Source: Dyella flagellata
Lineage (GTDB): Bacteria; Pseudomonadota; Gammaproteobacteria; Xanthomonadales; Rhodanobacteraceae
Assembly (NCBI RefSeq): GCF_030160275.1
Contig: NZ_BSOA01000014.1
Location: 1-64,000 of the forward strand
Direction of reading: 5' to 3'
DNA length: 64,000 bases
Each line of letters starts with the position of its first letter. Within the stretch, counting starts at the first letter, position 1. The translations under genes and the position numbers were made by a program. Below the pieces are notes generated by a model that had not been told where the DNA came from, searched no databases, and saw only the letters and a list, made by a program, of their open reading frames with translations. Below, piece after piece: positions 18,465 through 28,483 of this stretch.

Positions 18465-19252
18465 GCCCAGCCACCGTCGACGATGAAGTCGTGGCCAGTG
18501 CACATGCCGCTGTCATCGGAAGCGAGGAACAAGGCTGCACGTGCGAGATCGTCCGCGCCAAGATAACCGGGCAGGCATTGCTTGTTGCGAATTTCTGCTT
18601 CGCCCGCTTCATCCAGCCACAGCTCGCGCTGTTTCTCGGTGATTACCCAGCCTGGCACCAGCGCGTTGATGCGGATGCGGTCCTTGCCCAGGTCGCGCGC
18701 CAGCCCGTTGACTAGGCCGCGCACGGCTGACTTCGCCATCGCGTACATCGGATAGCCGGCATTCTTGATCATCCAGCCGGTCGAACCCAGGCAGATGATC
18801 GAGCCGCCGCCCAGCTCGCGCATCCCCGGCACGACCGCCTGGGTGGCGAAGTACTGGTGGCGCAGGTTGACGGCGATGCTCTGCTCGAATTCCTCCGGCG
18901 TGGTGCCCTCCAGGCGATGGCGTCGATCGTTGGCGGCATTGTTGATCAGCACGCCGAAGCTGCCGACGCTCTGGCTCGCCGCTGCGATGGTTTTGCGCAA
19001 GGCTGCGATATCGGTGACGTCGCACGGCAGAAACAGCGGTGCATGGCGTACCTGCGGCAAGCTTTCGCGCAGGGCTGTAGCGCCCTGCTCGTCGATGTCG
19101 AGAAAGGCCACGCGCGCGCCTTGTTGCGCGAAATGCGACACGAAGGCGGCGCCAATGCCGGTGGCGCCGCCGGTGATCAAGACGGCGCGGTCGACCAGGC
19201 TGGGGTAGGTGGCGAACATGGGCATGTTGGATCTCGTCGAGGACATTACCAT
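18461..19252 (-). CDS. SDR-family dehydrogenase, probable D-galactose 1-dehydrogenase
   Basis: This 263-residue short-chain dehydrogenase has the nucleotide loop ITGGATGIG, acidic LDID (NAD preference likely), NNAAND, a Ser in CLGSTGW and YAMAK as the YxxxK pair. It sits between galactonate dehydratase and a lactonase, so oxidation of D-galactose to galactonolactone is the natural role. Some homologues also oxidise L-arabinose or D-xylose. The start at 19252 overlaps the dgoD stop; a second ATG at 19246 is equally possible. Confidence 0.87.
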   Translation of the reverse strand: MVMSSTRSNMPMFATYPSLVDRAVLITGGATGIGAAFVSHFAQQGARVAFLDIDEQGATALRESLPQVRHAPLFLPCDVTDIAALRKTIAAASQSVGSFGVLINNAANDRRHRLEGTTPEEFEQSIAVNLRHQYFATQAVVPGMRELGGGSIICLGSTGWMIKNAGYPMYAMAKSAVRGLVNGLARDLGKDRIRINALVPGWVITEKQRELWLDEAGEAEIRNKQCLPGYLGADDLARAALFLASDDSGMCTGHDFIVDGGWA

Positions 19253-20394
19253 TCCGCCACGCTGCCGTCGTTATGGCGCCAGATTGGATTGCGCCAGCGG
19301 TGGCCCACGACGGCGCGTTCGGCAACATAAGCTTCGTTGACCTCGACACCCAGGCCGGGGCCGTTGGGCATGGATACGAAGCCATTTTCGTAGGCGAACA
19401 CGCTGCGATCAGTGATGTAGTCGAGCAGGTCGTTGGTGGCGTTGTAGTGGATGCCCAGGCTCTGTTCCTGGATGAAGGCGTTGTGGCACATCGCATCCAG
19501 TTGCAGGTTGGCTGCCAGTGCGATCGGTCCCAGCGGGCAGTGCAGCGCCAGCGCGACGTCGTAGGCTTCGGCCATCATCGCAATCTTGTGCGTCTCGGTG
19601 ATGCCGCCGGCATGCGAAGGATCGGGCTGGATGATGTCCACGCCGCCAATGGCGAATACACGCTTGAAGTCATAGCGGGAATACAGGCGTTCGCCCAGCG
19701 CGATCGGTGCGGGCGAAATGCTGGCGAGTTCCGGCATGCATTCCAGGTGATCGGAAAGCACCGGCTCCTCGATGAACATCAGCTTGAACGGCGCCAGTTC
19801 GCGCATCAGCACCTTCGCCATCGGCTTGTGCACGCGGCCGTGGAAATCCAGCCCCAGGCCGATTTCCGGCCCCACCGCCTCGCGCACGGCCTGCACATTC
19901 TCCAGCACGCGCTGTACCTTGGCGTGTGTATCGACGAAATGCATCTCTTCGGTGGCGTTCATCTTTACCGCGGTAAAGCCACGCGCAACCGCTTCCTTGG
20001 CGGCCTGGGCGGTATCGGACGGACGATCACCGCCGATCCATGAATACACGCGGATACGGTCACGTACCGGCCCGCCCAGCAGTGCATGCACGGGAACACC
20101 CAGATGCTTGCCCTTTATGTCCCATAGCGCCTGGTCGATGCCGGCGATCGCGCTCATCAGAATTGGGCCGCCGCGATAGAAGCCGCCGCGATACATCACG
20201 TTCCAATGATCCTCGATGTGGCGCGGATCCTTGCCGATGAGGTAATCGGACAATTCCTCGACCGCTGCCGCGACCGTGTGCGCGCGGCCCTCCACGACCG
20301 GTTCGCCCCAGCCGCTGATGCCTGCGTCGGTATCGATGCGCACGAACAGCCAGCGTGGCGGAACGAGGAAAGTGGTAAGACGGGTGATCTTCAT
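19246..20394 (-). CDS. dgoD: D-galactonate dehydratase
   Basis: This 382-residue enolase-superfamily protein has the same length as E. coli DgoD. It converts D-galactonate to 2-keto-3-deoxy-galactonate. Visible ligands and bases include [10 protein letters not shown] (Asp and His), MFIEEPVL (Glu), [12 protein letters not shown] (Glu), [12 protein letters not shown] (His of the His-Asp dyad) and [11 protein letters not shown]. It overlaps dgoA upstream (ATGA) and the dehydrogenase downstream, consistent with a tightly coupled operon. Confidence 0.95.
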   Translation of the reverse strand: MKITRLTTFLVPPRWLFVRIDTDAGISGWGEPVVEGRAHTVAAAVEELSDYLIGKDPRHIEDHWNVMYRGGFYRGGPILMSAIAGIDQALWDIKGKHLGVPVHALLGGPVRDRIRVYSWIGGDRPSDTAQAAKEAVARGFTAVKMNATEEMHFVDTHAKVQRVLENVQAVREAVGPEIGLGLDFHGRVHKPMAKVLMRELAPFKLMFIEEPVLSDHLECMPELASISPAPIALGERLYSRYDFKRVFAIGGVDIIQPDPSHAGGITETHKIAMMAEAYDVALALHCPLGPIALAANLQLDAMCHNAFIQEQSLGIHYNATNDLLDYITDRSVFAYENGFVSMPNGPGLGVEVNEAYVAERAVVGHRWRNPIWRHNDGSVAEW

Positions 20395-21026
20395 GCGGGG
20401 TTTCCTTGAGAACTTGATTTCCAGGCTTGAGCGAAGGCGCGGGCGCGACGAGCGACATCGCTCGCATCGCGGCCAGGTGCGTAGAGCGCGGAGCCGAGGC
20501 CAAAGCCGTTGGCGCCTGCAGCGACATAAGGGGCCATGCTTTCGGGCGTGATGCCGCCTACCGGCAGCATCGCCAGGTCACGCGGCATCACCGCTCGCCA
20601 AGCCTTGAGCACCGGCGGCGTCAGCGATTCGGCGGGAAACAGCTTGATGGCGTCTGCGCCAGCCTCGATGGCGGCAAACGCCTCGGTAGGCGTAGCCACG
20701 CCAGGCACGCAATACATCCCTGCACGCTTGGCCGCCGCGATCACGCGGACGTCGGCGTGCGGCATCACGATCAGACGGCCTCCGGCGTCGGCGACCCTCG
20801 TGACTTGTTCGGGCTGCAAAACGGTTCCGGCGCCAATCAGGCACTGCTGGCCAAGCTTGGCCGAGAGCTGTTGAATGCTTTCGTACGGCTCCGGCGAATT
20901 CAGCGGCACTTCGATCAGGCGGAAGTCTGCGCCGGCCAGCGCGCCACCGATATCGTCCGCTTCCCGCGGCCGGAGACCGCGAAGAATCGCTACCAGGGGG
21001 AGGGCATCGAGCCACGCGCGTATCAT
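20391..21026 (-). CDS. dgoA: 2-dehydro-3-deoxy-6-phosphogalactonate aldolase
   Basis: This 211-residue KDPG/KDPGal-type class I aldolase cleaves KDPGal to pyruvate and glyceraldehyde 3-phosphate. Signatures are [40 protein letters not shown] and IKLFPAE, which contains the Schiff-base Lys. The ATG at 21026 overlaps the dgoK stop (ATGA); the 23-codon upstream extension lies inside dgoK and is rejected. Confidence 0.95.
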   Translation of the reverse strand: MIRAWLDALPLVAILRGLRPREADDIGGALAGADFRLIEVPLNSPEPYESIQQLSAKLGQQCLIGAGTVLQPEQVTRVADAGGRLIVMPHADVRVIAAAKRAGMYCVPGVATPTEAFAAIEAGADAIKLFPAESLTPPVLKAWRAVMPRDLAMLPVGGITPESMAPYVAAGANGFGLGSALYAPGRDASDVARRARAFAQAWKSSSQGNPA

Positions 21027-21979
21027 GTTGTTACTCCGAAGTAAGAATGAAGTCGGGCTTTGGCGAGCAGCCCGGCGGCGGAAGCCAGATGCCACAGGCC
21101 CTGCGCGGCGGCGTCATCGACGACGGCCGGTGGCGCGTAATGGAAGTGTTGCGCCGCCAGGGCGTAGCGCTGGCACAACGTTGCCTCGCCGATCAGGCAC
21201 AGCGGCGAAAAGCTGCCGTCATCGCGCAGGCGTGCAATACGGAACTCCTCTCCGATCAGCAGGCCGGACAGAAAATCAGGCGCCTGTGCGGGCGCCAGCT
21301 CTCCGGCCAGCATCAAGGCCCGCGTGGAAAACAGGCGGCTGAAGATGCCTTCGCCGCCGCTGTCCCTGGCAGCAAGCAGGCCGCGAACGAAAGCATCATG
21401 GGCAAACGATGGCGTGGACTCGGCGGGAAGGCCGGCGCCGAGGATGGAGTGCTTGATCAGCAGCGCGTATATCTCGCCGGTCATGACCGTATCGAAGTCG
21501 GTGATGCGGCCGTCCACTACCCTGGCCCATTTGCTGTGCGTGCCGGGCAGCACGAAGCGCATGTTCAGTTGCTGGAGCGGCTGCCGCGCAAGAGCGCCGA
21601 TGATCTGGGTTTCCTCGCCGCGCATGACGTCGGCAGGTTGGCGGCGCTGCAGGCCTGGCGCGATCCATAGCTCATGGCTTGCGCAATCGTCTACGCGCAG
21701 CATGCCGCGCGCGATGCCTGCCGCATCGGCCGGCAGCGCCGCGTAAGGCACTTCACGCCAACCCTGCCGGCTACCGACCATGCCGGCGGCCACTGCCACA
21801 CAGGCGGGCCACTCGGCGGTGATGGCCTCAAACGCGGCTGCGAAGCCGCCTTCAGGCAATTGCCGGACGCCCCAGGCTTGCTGGCGCGAAGCCACCACCT
21901 TGCCGTCGGCATCAAAAAGATACGCACGCAGGCTGCTGGTGCCCCAATCCAGTCCGATCAGCTGCGCCTGGGTCGTCAT
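21023..21979 (-). CDS. dgoK: 2-dehydro-3-deoxygalactonokinase
   Basis: This 318-residue sugar kinase phosphorylates 2-keto-3-deoxygalactonate. The N-terminus LIGLDWGTSSLRAYLFDADG is the ATPase phosphate-1 motif; PDVMRGEETQIIGAL-like and LPGTHSKWARV are typical of DgoK. It overlaps dgoR by ATGA upstream and dgoA by ATGA downstream. Confidence 0.94.
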   Translation of the reverse strand: MTTQAQLIGLDWGTSSLRAYLFDADGKVVASRQQAWGVRQLPEGGFAAAFEAITAEWPACVAVAAGMVGSRQGWREVPYAALPADAAGIARGMLRVDDCASHELWIAPGLQRRQPADVMRGEETQIIGALARQPLQQLNMRFVLPGTHSKWARVVDGRITDFDTVMTGEIYALLIKHSILGAGLPAESTPSFAHDAFVRGLLAARDSGGEGIFSRLFSTRALMLAGELAPAQAPDFLSGLLIGEEFRIARLRDDGSFSPLCLIGEATLCQRYALAAQHFHYAPPAVVDDAAAQGLWHLASAAGLLAKARLHSYFGVTT

Positions 21980-22689
21980 GCGGATTTCCTCGCGCGGCGT
22001 TTGCCGGTCATGTTCGCGCTGGAATCGAGAATCATCTGCTGCATTGCGCGTCGGGCCACCTCGGGTTGGCGGCGCCGTATCGCCTCGAACACCTGGCGGT
22101 GATACGGCAGGGAATACTTGAAGTCGCCGCGCTTGCGCGCGGACTGTACGAAGAACGAGCCCAGGGCCGTTTCGACCACGGAAAATAGTGAAATCATCAG
22201 TTCGTTATGAGTTGCGACCAGCACAGCCTCGTGAAACTGCAAATCCGCGTCGGCCCACTCGTCACTATCGTGGGCCGCTTCCATGGCGAGGTATGCCAGC
22301 TCAATCTGTTTCAGTTGTGAGGCATCGCAGCGACGAGCGGCCAGGGCTGCCGCGGCAGGTTCGAAGATTTCACGCATCTGCACCAGCTTTTGCACGAAGT
22401 CCGCCGGCGGCATCGAGGCGCAACGCCAGGCCAATACATCCGCATCGAGCTGATGCCAGTAGCGTTCCTCGCGTACCCGCGTACCCACCTTGGGCCGCGC
22501 TTCGACCAGGCCCTTGGCGGACAACACGCGCATCGCCTCGCGCAGGGCCGTGCGGCTCACCGCCATTTGCTCGGCCAGCGTCTCTTCTCGCGGCAGCGCT
22601 TCCCCGGGCTGAAGTTGGCCACTGACGATCCGCACCCCCAGTTCATGGGTGACATGGCCGTGCAGATTGCGGGTGTCGGCGACTCTCAT
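21976..22689 (-). CDS. dgoR: FadR/GntR-family repressor (DgoR-like)
   Basis: This 237-residue regulator has an N-terminal winged helix (about residues 12-75, GEALPREETLAEQMAVSRTALREAMRVLSAKGLVEARPKVGTRV). Its C-terminal FCD effector domain carries metal-binding His and Asp (ADLQFHEAVLVATHNELM). It is the first gene of the galactonate operon, so it probably responds to galactonate or a related acid and autoregulates. The ATG at 22689 matches the start of the family; an extension to 22797 is unlike it. It has a close paralogue at 30168-30950. Confidence 0.9.
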   Translation of the reverse strand: MRVADTRNLHGHVTHELGVRIVSGQLQPGEALPREETLAEQMAVSRTALREAMRVLSAKGLVEARPKVGTRVREERYWHQLDADVLAWRCASMPPADFVQKLVQMREIFEPAAAALAARRCDASQLKQIELAYLAMEAAHDSDEWADADLQFHEAVLVATHNELMISLFSVVETALGSFFVQSARKRGDFKYSLPYHRQVFEAIRRRQPEVARRAMQQMILDSSANMTGKRRARKSA

Positions 22690-23000
22690 TGGCGCTCTGA
22701 AGGGTGATGGAAACGAGATGTTTGTGTTGCATTGCGAAAGTGCTGGTGCGTACGGATCGTGATCGGCGAGTGCTGGCGGGGGCGTTCCGTTTGTCACGCT
22801 GCTCGCTTATAACACTCGTCTTTTCAACGCCGTTGAGGACGCCCTCCACCATGCCCCTGGTTACGATCATGCCCCGGTTCTACTTGCTCGATAGCCATGC
22901 TGCAGCGCGTAAAGCCCGGACGGCTACGCGTCTATATAATCATACAATATGCTCAGAAGCGACAGGGTCCATCGCCGGGCGATTTCATAAGGGGAGTTGC
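22690..23000. promoter_or_regulatory. Divergent control region between dgoR and galM, with TATAAT and a FadR-type half-matched operator
   Basis: No gene is seen in these 311 bp. On the plus strand a consensus TATAAT stands at 22935-22940. Starting 2 bases into it, TAATCATACAA (22937-22947) matches the FadR-subfamily pattern TNGTNNNACNA at five of six fixed positions. No good -35 box is visible. The same arrangement occurs before the TonB receptor gene, which suggests control by one of the two local GntR-type repressors. Confidence 0.5.
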
Positions 23001-24149
23001 TTGAAATCTGTAATGCTGCTCGGCTCCATCTTTACGGCAACCCTGCTGTTGCCGCTTGCCGTGATCGCCGGCCAGGCGACGCGTGCCTCGTTCGGCCATA
23101 CGGCGGACGGGCAGGAGGTGGAGATCGTGACGCTCACCAATAGCCATGGCATGCGTGCGCGCGTCATGAGCTATGGCGCTTCGGTGCAGTCCTTGCTGGT
23201 GCCGGATCGCAACGGCAAGCTCGCTGACGTCGTGCTCGGCTACGACACGCTTGATGGGTATCTGGAGCGTCGCCAGTATTTCGGTGCGACGGTGGGCCGC
23301 TATGCGAACCGCATCGCACACGGCAAATTCACGCTGGACGGCAAGAGCTACAGCCTTAGCTTGAACGATGGCGCCAATTCCCTGCATGGCGGCAGCAAAG
23401 GCTTCGACCAGCAGGTGTGGAAAGTGCTCGATGTAAAGCCGGGTCCGACACCAAGCGTGACGATGGAATATGTCAGCCCCGATGGCGACCAGGGTTATCC
23501 CGGGAACTTGACGGTGAAGGCGACCTACACATTGAGCGACGACAACCAGCTGAAAGTCGCCTACGTTGCGAGCACGGACAAACCCACCATCGTCAATCTT
23601 TCCAACCATACCTATTGGAACCTGGGTGGCGAAGGCTCGGGTTCGGTGATGGAGCAAGAGCTGATGATCCCCGGTGATGCAATCACGCCGGTGGGCGATG
23701 CGGCGGCGATCCCCACGGGAGCAATCACCCCCGTTGCAGGCACGCCCTATGATTTTCGCATCGCAAAGCCGATCGGCCGCGACATCCGCGATGGTGATTC
23801 GCAGCAGCTGTTGTTCGGTCACGGCTACGACATGAACTGGGTACTCAGCCGCAAGGAAATCGAGTCGCGCGTGGTTGCGCGCGTGGAAGATCCGCATTCC
23901 GGCCGTGTGATGACCATCTGGTCGGGCAAACCGGGCCTGCAGTTCTATTCGGGCAATTTCCTCGACGGCACCACCGTGGGCAAGGACCACCATATCTATC
24001 GCCAGGGCGACGCTTTCGTGCTGGAGCCGCAGCTGTTTCCGGATACGCCCAATCACCCGGACTTCGGCTCGGCACGGCTGGAGCCGGGTCAAACCTATCG
24101 CAATACCATCGTTTATCGTTTCGGCATCGACCAAGCCGCGAAGCAGTAG
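23001..24149 (+). CDS. galM: Secreted aldose 1-epimerase (galactose mutarotase)
   Basis: This mutarotase of about 382 residues interconverts the anomers of galactose and related sugars. Motifs are GRYANRI, SLNDGANSLHGGSKGFD, VNLSNHTYWNLGGE (catalytic His), HGYDMNWVL and VLEPQLFPDTPNHP (catalytic Glu). A signal peptide (MLLGSIFTATLLLPLAVIA) indicates periplasmic location. I chose TTG at 23001 because GGGGAG ends 4 bases upstream and the leader is then normal; ATG at 23013 is the alternative. The longer in-frame extension to 22704 crosses the promoter and is rejected. Confidence 0.9.
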   Translation: MKSVMLLGSIFTATLLLPLAVIAGQATRASFGHTADGQEVEIVTLTNSHGMRARVMSYGASVQSLLVPDRNGKLADVVLGYDTLDGYLERRQYFGATVGRYANRIAHGKFTLDGKSYSLSLNDGANSLHGGSKGFDQQVWKVLDVKPGPTPSVTMEYVSPDGDQGYPGNLTVKATYTLSDDNQLKVAYVASTDKPTIVNLSNHTYWNLGGEGSGSVMEQELMIPGDAITPVGDAAAIPTGAITPVAGTPYDFRIAKPIGRDIRDGDSQQLLFGHGYDMNWVLSRKEIESRVVARVEDPHSGRVMTIWSGKPGLQFYSGNFLDGTTVGKDHHIYRQGDAFVLEPQLFPDTPNHPDFGSARLEPGQTYRNTIVYRFGIDQAAKQ

Positions 24150-24265
24150 GGAGCCGGGCCGAAGCGGTTGGGAAGCAGTAACGCGCAGGAGCGCTGCAGT
24201 ACCCATAAACAACCCGCCCTGTACGCAGGGCAGGGATAAAAAAGTTTCATAAGGTGGATGTGACA

Positions 24266-25465
24266 ATGAAGAGCACACGATGGGCAGGGTGCCTCGGTTT
24301 GGCGCTGCTGCTTGGTATTTCCGTGGCGCATGCCGCGGAGACGGAGCGTTGGACGGCCGCCCAGGCCAATGCCTGGTATGCGAAGCAGTCATGGCCGGTA
24401 GGCAGCAACTACGTGCCTTCCAGTGCGATCAACGAGCTGGAAATGTGGCAGGCCGCCACGTTCGATCCGGCTCGCATCGATCAGGAGTTGGGCTGGGCGC
24501 AAGGGCTGGGCATGAACACCATGCGTGTGTTCCTGCACAACCTGTTGTGGGAACAGGATCGCGACGGCTTCAAGCAGCGCATCGACACGTTCCTGAAGAT
24601 CGCGGCGAAGCACCACATCAAGCCGATTTTCGTACTGTTCGATTCGTGTTGGGACCCTGATCCCGTGCTCGGGCCGCAGCATCCACCCATTCCGGGCGTA
24701 CACAATTCCGGCTGGGTGCAGGCGCCCGGCACGAAGGTGCTGGATGATCCTTCCCACTATGGGCAGCTCCAGGCCTATGTGAAGGATATCGTCGGCCGGT
24801 TTGCCAAGGACGATCGCATTCTGGCTTGGGACGTGTGGAACGAGCCGGACAACGACGGCGGCGGCAACTACGCTGCGGAAGAGCCGAAGGACAAATTCCA
24901 GCGCGTGGCGCAGTTGCTGCCGCAGGTTTTCAACTGGGCGCGCAGCCAGCACCCGGTGCAGCCGCTGACCAGCGGCGTGTGGCATGACGGCGACTGGTCG
25001 AAACTGGGCGATCTCAATACAGTCGAGCGGACCCAGCTCACGCAGTCGGACATCATCACGTTCCACAACTACGAGTTTCCAGAAGACTTCCTGCGCCGCG
25101 TGCAGCAGCTGCGCACGTATGGCCGTCCGATGATCTGCACGGAATACATGGCGCGCAGCGCGGGTTCGACCGTCGATGGCGTGCTTCCGGTGGGCAAGAA
25201 GCTCGATGTCGGCATGGTCAATTGGGGTTTCGTGTCCGGCAAGACGCAGACCATCTTCCCGTGGGATTCCTGGCAGAAGCCCTACACGCTGCAGCCGCCG
25301 GTGATCTGGTTCCACGATCTGCTGCAGCGGGACGGGACGCCTTATCGCCAGCGTGAAGCGGCCATCTTCCGTGCGTTGAGCGCGGCGCCCAAAGGCGTGG
25401 TGCCAGCGGATGCGGTGACGCTGCCTGCAAGTGAAGGCACGCGTGTCGTGAAGACGGCGCACTGA
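24266..25465 (+). CDS. Exported cellulase-like (clan GH-A, GH5-type) glycoside hydrolase
   Basis: This 399-residue secreted enzyme has a signal peptide ending near VAHAA and a TIM-barrel glycosidase domain. GMNTMRVFLH, WDVWNEPDN (acid/base Glu in strand 4) and MICTEYMA (nucleophile Glu in strand 7) are clan GH-A features. The substrate cannot be read from the sequence; the neighbours suggest a galactose-containing polymer. The ATG at 24266 has AAGGTGG 8 bases upstream. It lies 116 bp after galM, probably in one transcript. Confidence 0.82.
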   Translation: MKSTRWAGCLGLALLLGISVAHAAETERWTAAQANAWYAKQSWPVGSNYVPSSAINELEMWQAATFDPARIDQELGWAQGLGMNTMRVFLHNLLWEQDRDGFKQRIDTFLKIAAKHHIKPIFVLFDSCWDPDPVLGPQHPPIPGVHNSGWVQAPGTKVLDDPSHYGQLQAYVKDIVGRFAKDDRILAWDVWNEPDNDGGGNYAAEEPKDKFQRVAQLLPQVFNWARSQHPVQPLTSGVWHDGDWSKLGDLNTVERTQLTQSDIITFHNYEFPEDFLRRVQQLRTYGRPMICTEYMARSAGSTVDGVLPVGKKLDVGMVNWGFVSGKTQTIFPWDSWQKPYTLQPPVIWFHDLLQRDGTPYRQREAAIFRALSAAPKGVVPADAVTLPASEGTRVVKTAH

Positions 25466-25525
25466 AATTTTTACTGCGACGGTCGCAAGACTGCGACCTT
25501 TTGTCTGGCTTGAAGTTTGTAATCA

Positions 25526-25538
25526 TATAGTAGTACTA
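25526..25538 (+). promoter_or_regulatory. Candidate -10 box with overlapping FadR-family operator before the TonB receptor gene
   Basis: TATAGT (25526-25531) overlaps TAGTAGTACTA (25528-25538), an exact match to the FadR-subfamily operator pattern TNGTNNNACNA. A weak -35 (TTGTCT, 25501-25506) lies 19 bp upstream. The operator starts 2 bases into the -10 box, exactly as in the galM promoter, so binding would block RNA polymerase. Confidence 0.55.
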
Positions 25539-25627
25539 ATAAGGAAATTGCCTCAGAAGAGCCGCATTTCGATATCCATGGATAGCCACCGCGCCAAGGC
25601 GGCGTCCAAGCCGAAAGGGGAGAGACC

Positions 25628-28435
25628 ATGAAACGCAACAGCAGCATCACCTTCACCATGAGTTTGCTGGCGGTAGCCATCGCTTCATCGTTGGCGACCG
25701 CGCACGCGGATACCACGCCGCCAGCTAGCGTCAGTCAGCCGGCAAATAGCAGCGCGGCGCAGGCTACCGATACTTCGTCGCCAGGCAATACCGGCAGCGG
25801 CAAGGATAAGAAGAAAAAGCAGGAAGTCGACGCGAAAACGCTTTCCACCGTGGTGGTGACACCGCTGCGATCGAGCCTGGGGTCCGCCGCCGAAATCAAG
25901 CAGGACTCGGATAACATCGTCGATTCGATCGTGTCCGAAGACATCGGCAAGCTGCCGGACAATAGCGTGGCCGATGCGTTGCAGCGCATTACCGGCGTGC
26001 AGGTGGCGCAAGGTTTCCAGGGTGAAGCCAGTAGCGTGGTGGTGCGTGGCTTGCCGAACGTGGTCACCACCTTGAATGGCCGCGAGATCGTCAGTGGCGT
26101 TGGACGCGCTTATGCGTTCCAGAACCTGCCGGCCACCGCGGTGAAATCGGTGCAGGTGTACAAGACCAGCGATGCAAGCCTGGAAGCGGGTGGCATTGCA
26201 GGCTTGGTTGATATGCAACTGTATCGCCCCTTCGACTTCAAAGGGCTGGAAGTGGCCGGCACGGTGACCGGCATCAACAGCGCCAACGCCGGGCGCACCG
26301 ACGGTACCGGCAGCTTCCTGATCAGCGATCGCTGGAAGACCAGCGCGGGTGAATTCGGTGCCTTGATCAATGCCAGCATCATCACCCAGCACTACGACTA
26401 CAAGGCCGTGTGGGGCGATTTCCCACGCCTGCTCACGGATTCCTCGGGTAATCCGCTGCGCAGCCCGTCAGGCACGCTGGTGGAGGTGCCCAATGGTTTC
26501 GGCGCCGACTACAACCTCGGCTATCGCCGTCGCCCTGAAATGAACTACGCGCTGCAGTGGGCGCCCAATGACCATACCGAGATCTACGCCGAAGGTCTGT
26601 ACGACTGGGACCACGACAGCTATAGCCAGCCGTTCTTCTTCAGTTTTCCAGTCGGAGCGATTACGCCAAGCTCTTATACCGTGGGCAATCATTGCTATCC
26701 GGATCAGCTGGCCGGCCCCTACCACGGCCAGACCATCTGCGATGCAACCAGCGCAACCTGGAGTGGCAACAGCTACGCGGCAACCAGCACGCAAGCCCAC
26801 GCGCAGCATGGGCATGACATTCAAAATTCGATCGGCGCGAAATGGCATAACGACGTATTGACGCTCTCCACCGATCTGTCGTCCACGCTCAGCTCGTTCA
26901 TGGACAACACGTTCATCGTCGATACCTTCCTGAAAGGACCGATCACCACGGTGTGGAGCGGCACGTCCGGCAACCGCCAGAACTGGTCGCTGCTGGGCAG
27001 TCCGCAGAACGATCCTTCCAATTACTACTTGAACGGTCTGTTCCAGAACTGGTCGGTGCAGCGGGGCAAGGAGCTGGCCTGGCGCGCCGATGGCGTCTAT
27101 ACCTTTGACTCGGGCTTCTTCCAGAACCTGCAGTTCGGCGTGCGCGCGGCGGATCATCGCGCAAATTACGAAGGCAGCGTGACCGTTTCCATCCCGCCGC
27201 CGGGCGGCACCGGAGCGATCGCGCTCAATCCCAATCCCGCCAACCAGGTCCTGGCGCGCTTCCCGGCCAATTATTTCTGCGCCATGCCCAGTTCTTCGGC
27301 ACTGCCGGGGGGCTGGCTGACCGGCTGCTACAACTATCTAAACGGCAATGCCGACGCGATCCGTGCGTTGTACGGCACCAATCTGGGATTGCAACCGGTC
27401 AATCCGGGCCGCTTCTACAACATCGACGAAAAGAATTTCGCCGGCTACCTGCAGACCGCCTATGCCACCACGCTGTTCGGCATGCCGCTGGACGGCCTGG
27501 TCGGTGTGCGCATCGAGGACGTGAACCGCAATCTCAGCGCCTTTTCGTATAACAGCGCGAGCAACGTCTACACGCCACTGAGTTTGTCGACCAGCGCTCC
27601 GGTGTATCTGCCGAACTTGAGCGCCGTGTTGCACATCACCGACGCGTTGCAGGCACGCTTCGTGGCGGCCAAGACGGTGACGTATCCGAACTTCGGCGAT
27701 CTCAATCCGTCTATCTCGCTAAACCCGGGCACCATCAACCGGGCGGGCGAGGGCAACAGCGGCAACGCGTACCTGACGCCGATCAAGTCCAACAATTACG
27801 ACCTGTCACTGGAGTGGTATTTCGCACCGGGCAGCTATGCAAGCGCGGGCGGGTTCTATCGCAACATCAAGGGCTACGTGCAGTCCTACGTCACCGACGA
27901 AGTGATCGGCGGTCAGCCATACCAGATCAGCAGCCCGCAAAGCGCCGGCAACGGCTTCCTGGATGGCGTGGAACTGGCCTACCAGCAGTTCTTCGACTTC
28001 CTGCCCGGTGCCTGGAACGGACTGGGCATGCAGGTCAACTACACCTACATCAATGGTTCGACCAAATCGCCGCAGTTCCTGGGCGGCCCGATGGTGAGCA
28101 CGCCGCTGCAGAACGTGTCCAAGCACAATGGCAATGCCGTGCTGATGTATGAAAAGTATGGCTGGTCATTGCGCCTGGCCTATAACTACCGCAGCCGCTT
28201 CATCGATGGCTTCAATGCCGCGAACGTTGCCAGCATGAACGATGAAATCGCGCCGGCCAACCAGATGGATCTGTCGGTGGCCTACAACCTCAACGATCAC
28301 AGCACCGTGGTGCTGGGCGCCACCAATCTGCTGGGGGCGAATCTGCACCAGTACTGGGGTGACGGCAGTTCACGTCCGCGCGATATCCGTTACCAGGATC
28401 GCACTTTGAGCCTGGGTTTCCGCTTCAAGCTTTGA
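25628..28435 (+). CDS. TonB-dependent receptor, Xanthomonas-type carbohydrate outer-membrane transporter
   Basis: This 935-residue outer-membrane receptor has a signal peptide (cleavage near AHADT), a low-complexity Ser/Lys linker, a TonB box-like LSTVVVTP, a plug domain (DSIVSEDIGKLPDNSVADALQRITGVQV, VVRGLPNVVTTLNGREI) and a 22-strand-type barrel ending in TLSLGFRFKL with terminal hydrophobic residues. The plug wording is that of the TIGR01782 family, common in carbohydrate utilisation loci of Xanthomonadales and Caulobacter. It is preceded by its own promoter/operator and followed by a terminator. Import of an oligosaccharide containing galactose is inferred from neighbours. Confidence 0.92.
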   Translation: MKRNSSITFTMSLLAVAIASSLATAHADTTPPASVSQPANSSAAQATDTSSPGNTGSGKDKKKKQEVDAKTLSTVVVTPLRSSLGSAAEIKQDSDNIVDSIVSEDIGKLPDNSVADALQRITGVQVAQGFQGEASSVVVRGLPNVVTTLNGREIVSGVGRAYAFQNLPATAVKSVQVYKTSDASLEAGGIAGLVDMQLYRPFDFKGLEVAGTVTGINSANAGRTDGTGSFLISDRWKTSAGEFGALINASIITQHYDYKAVWGDFPRLLTDSSGNPLRSPSGTLVEVPNGFGADYNLGYRRRPEMNYALQWAPNDHTEIYAEGLYDWDHDSYSQPFFFSFPVGAITPSSYTVGNHCYPDQLAGPYHGQTICDATSATWSGNSYAATSTQAHAQHGHDIQNSIGAKWHNDVLTLSTDLSSTLSSFMDNTFIVDTFLKGPITTVWSGTSGNRQNWSLLGSPQNDPSNYYLNGLFQNWSVQRGKELAWRADGVYTFDSGFFQNLQFGVRAADHRANYEGSVTVSIPPPGGTGAIALNPNPANQVLARFPANYFCAMPSSSALPGGWLTGCYNYLNGNADAIRALYGTNLGLQPVNPGRFYNIDEKNFAGYLQTAYATTLFGMPLDGLVGVRIEDVNRNLSAFSYNSASNVYTPLSLSTSAPVYLPNLSAVLHITDALQARFVAAKTVTYPNFGDLNPSISLNPGTINRAGEGNSGNAYLTPIKSNNYDLSLEWYFAPGSYASAGGFYRNIKGYVQSYVTDEVIGGQPYQISSPQSAGNGFLDGVELAYQQFFDFLPGAWNGLGMQVNYTYINGSTKSPQFLGGPMVSTPLQNVSKHNGNAVLMYEKYGWSLRLAYNYRSRFIDGFNAANVASMNDEIAPANQMDLSVAYNLNDHSTVVLGATNLLGANLHQYWGDGSSRPRDIRYQDRTLSLGFRFKL

Positions 28436-28445
28436 GTTCCCCCTC

Positions 28446-28477
28446 GGGAGCATCGCCTCGTGGTGCTCCCTTTTTTT
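28446..28477 (+). terminator. Intrinsic terminator after the TonB receptor gene
   Basis: A GGGAGCA/TGCTCCC stem (28446-28452 with 28464-28470) is followed by seven T residues. It lies 10 bp after the stop codon. Read-through is needed for the next gene unless that has its own promoter. Confidence 0.85.
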
Positions 28478-28483
28478 ATTCCT

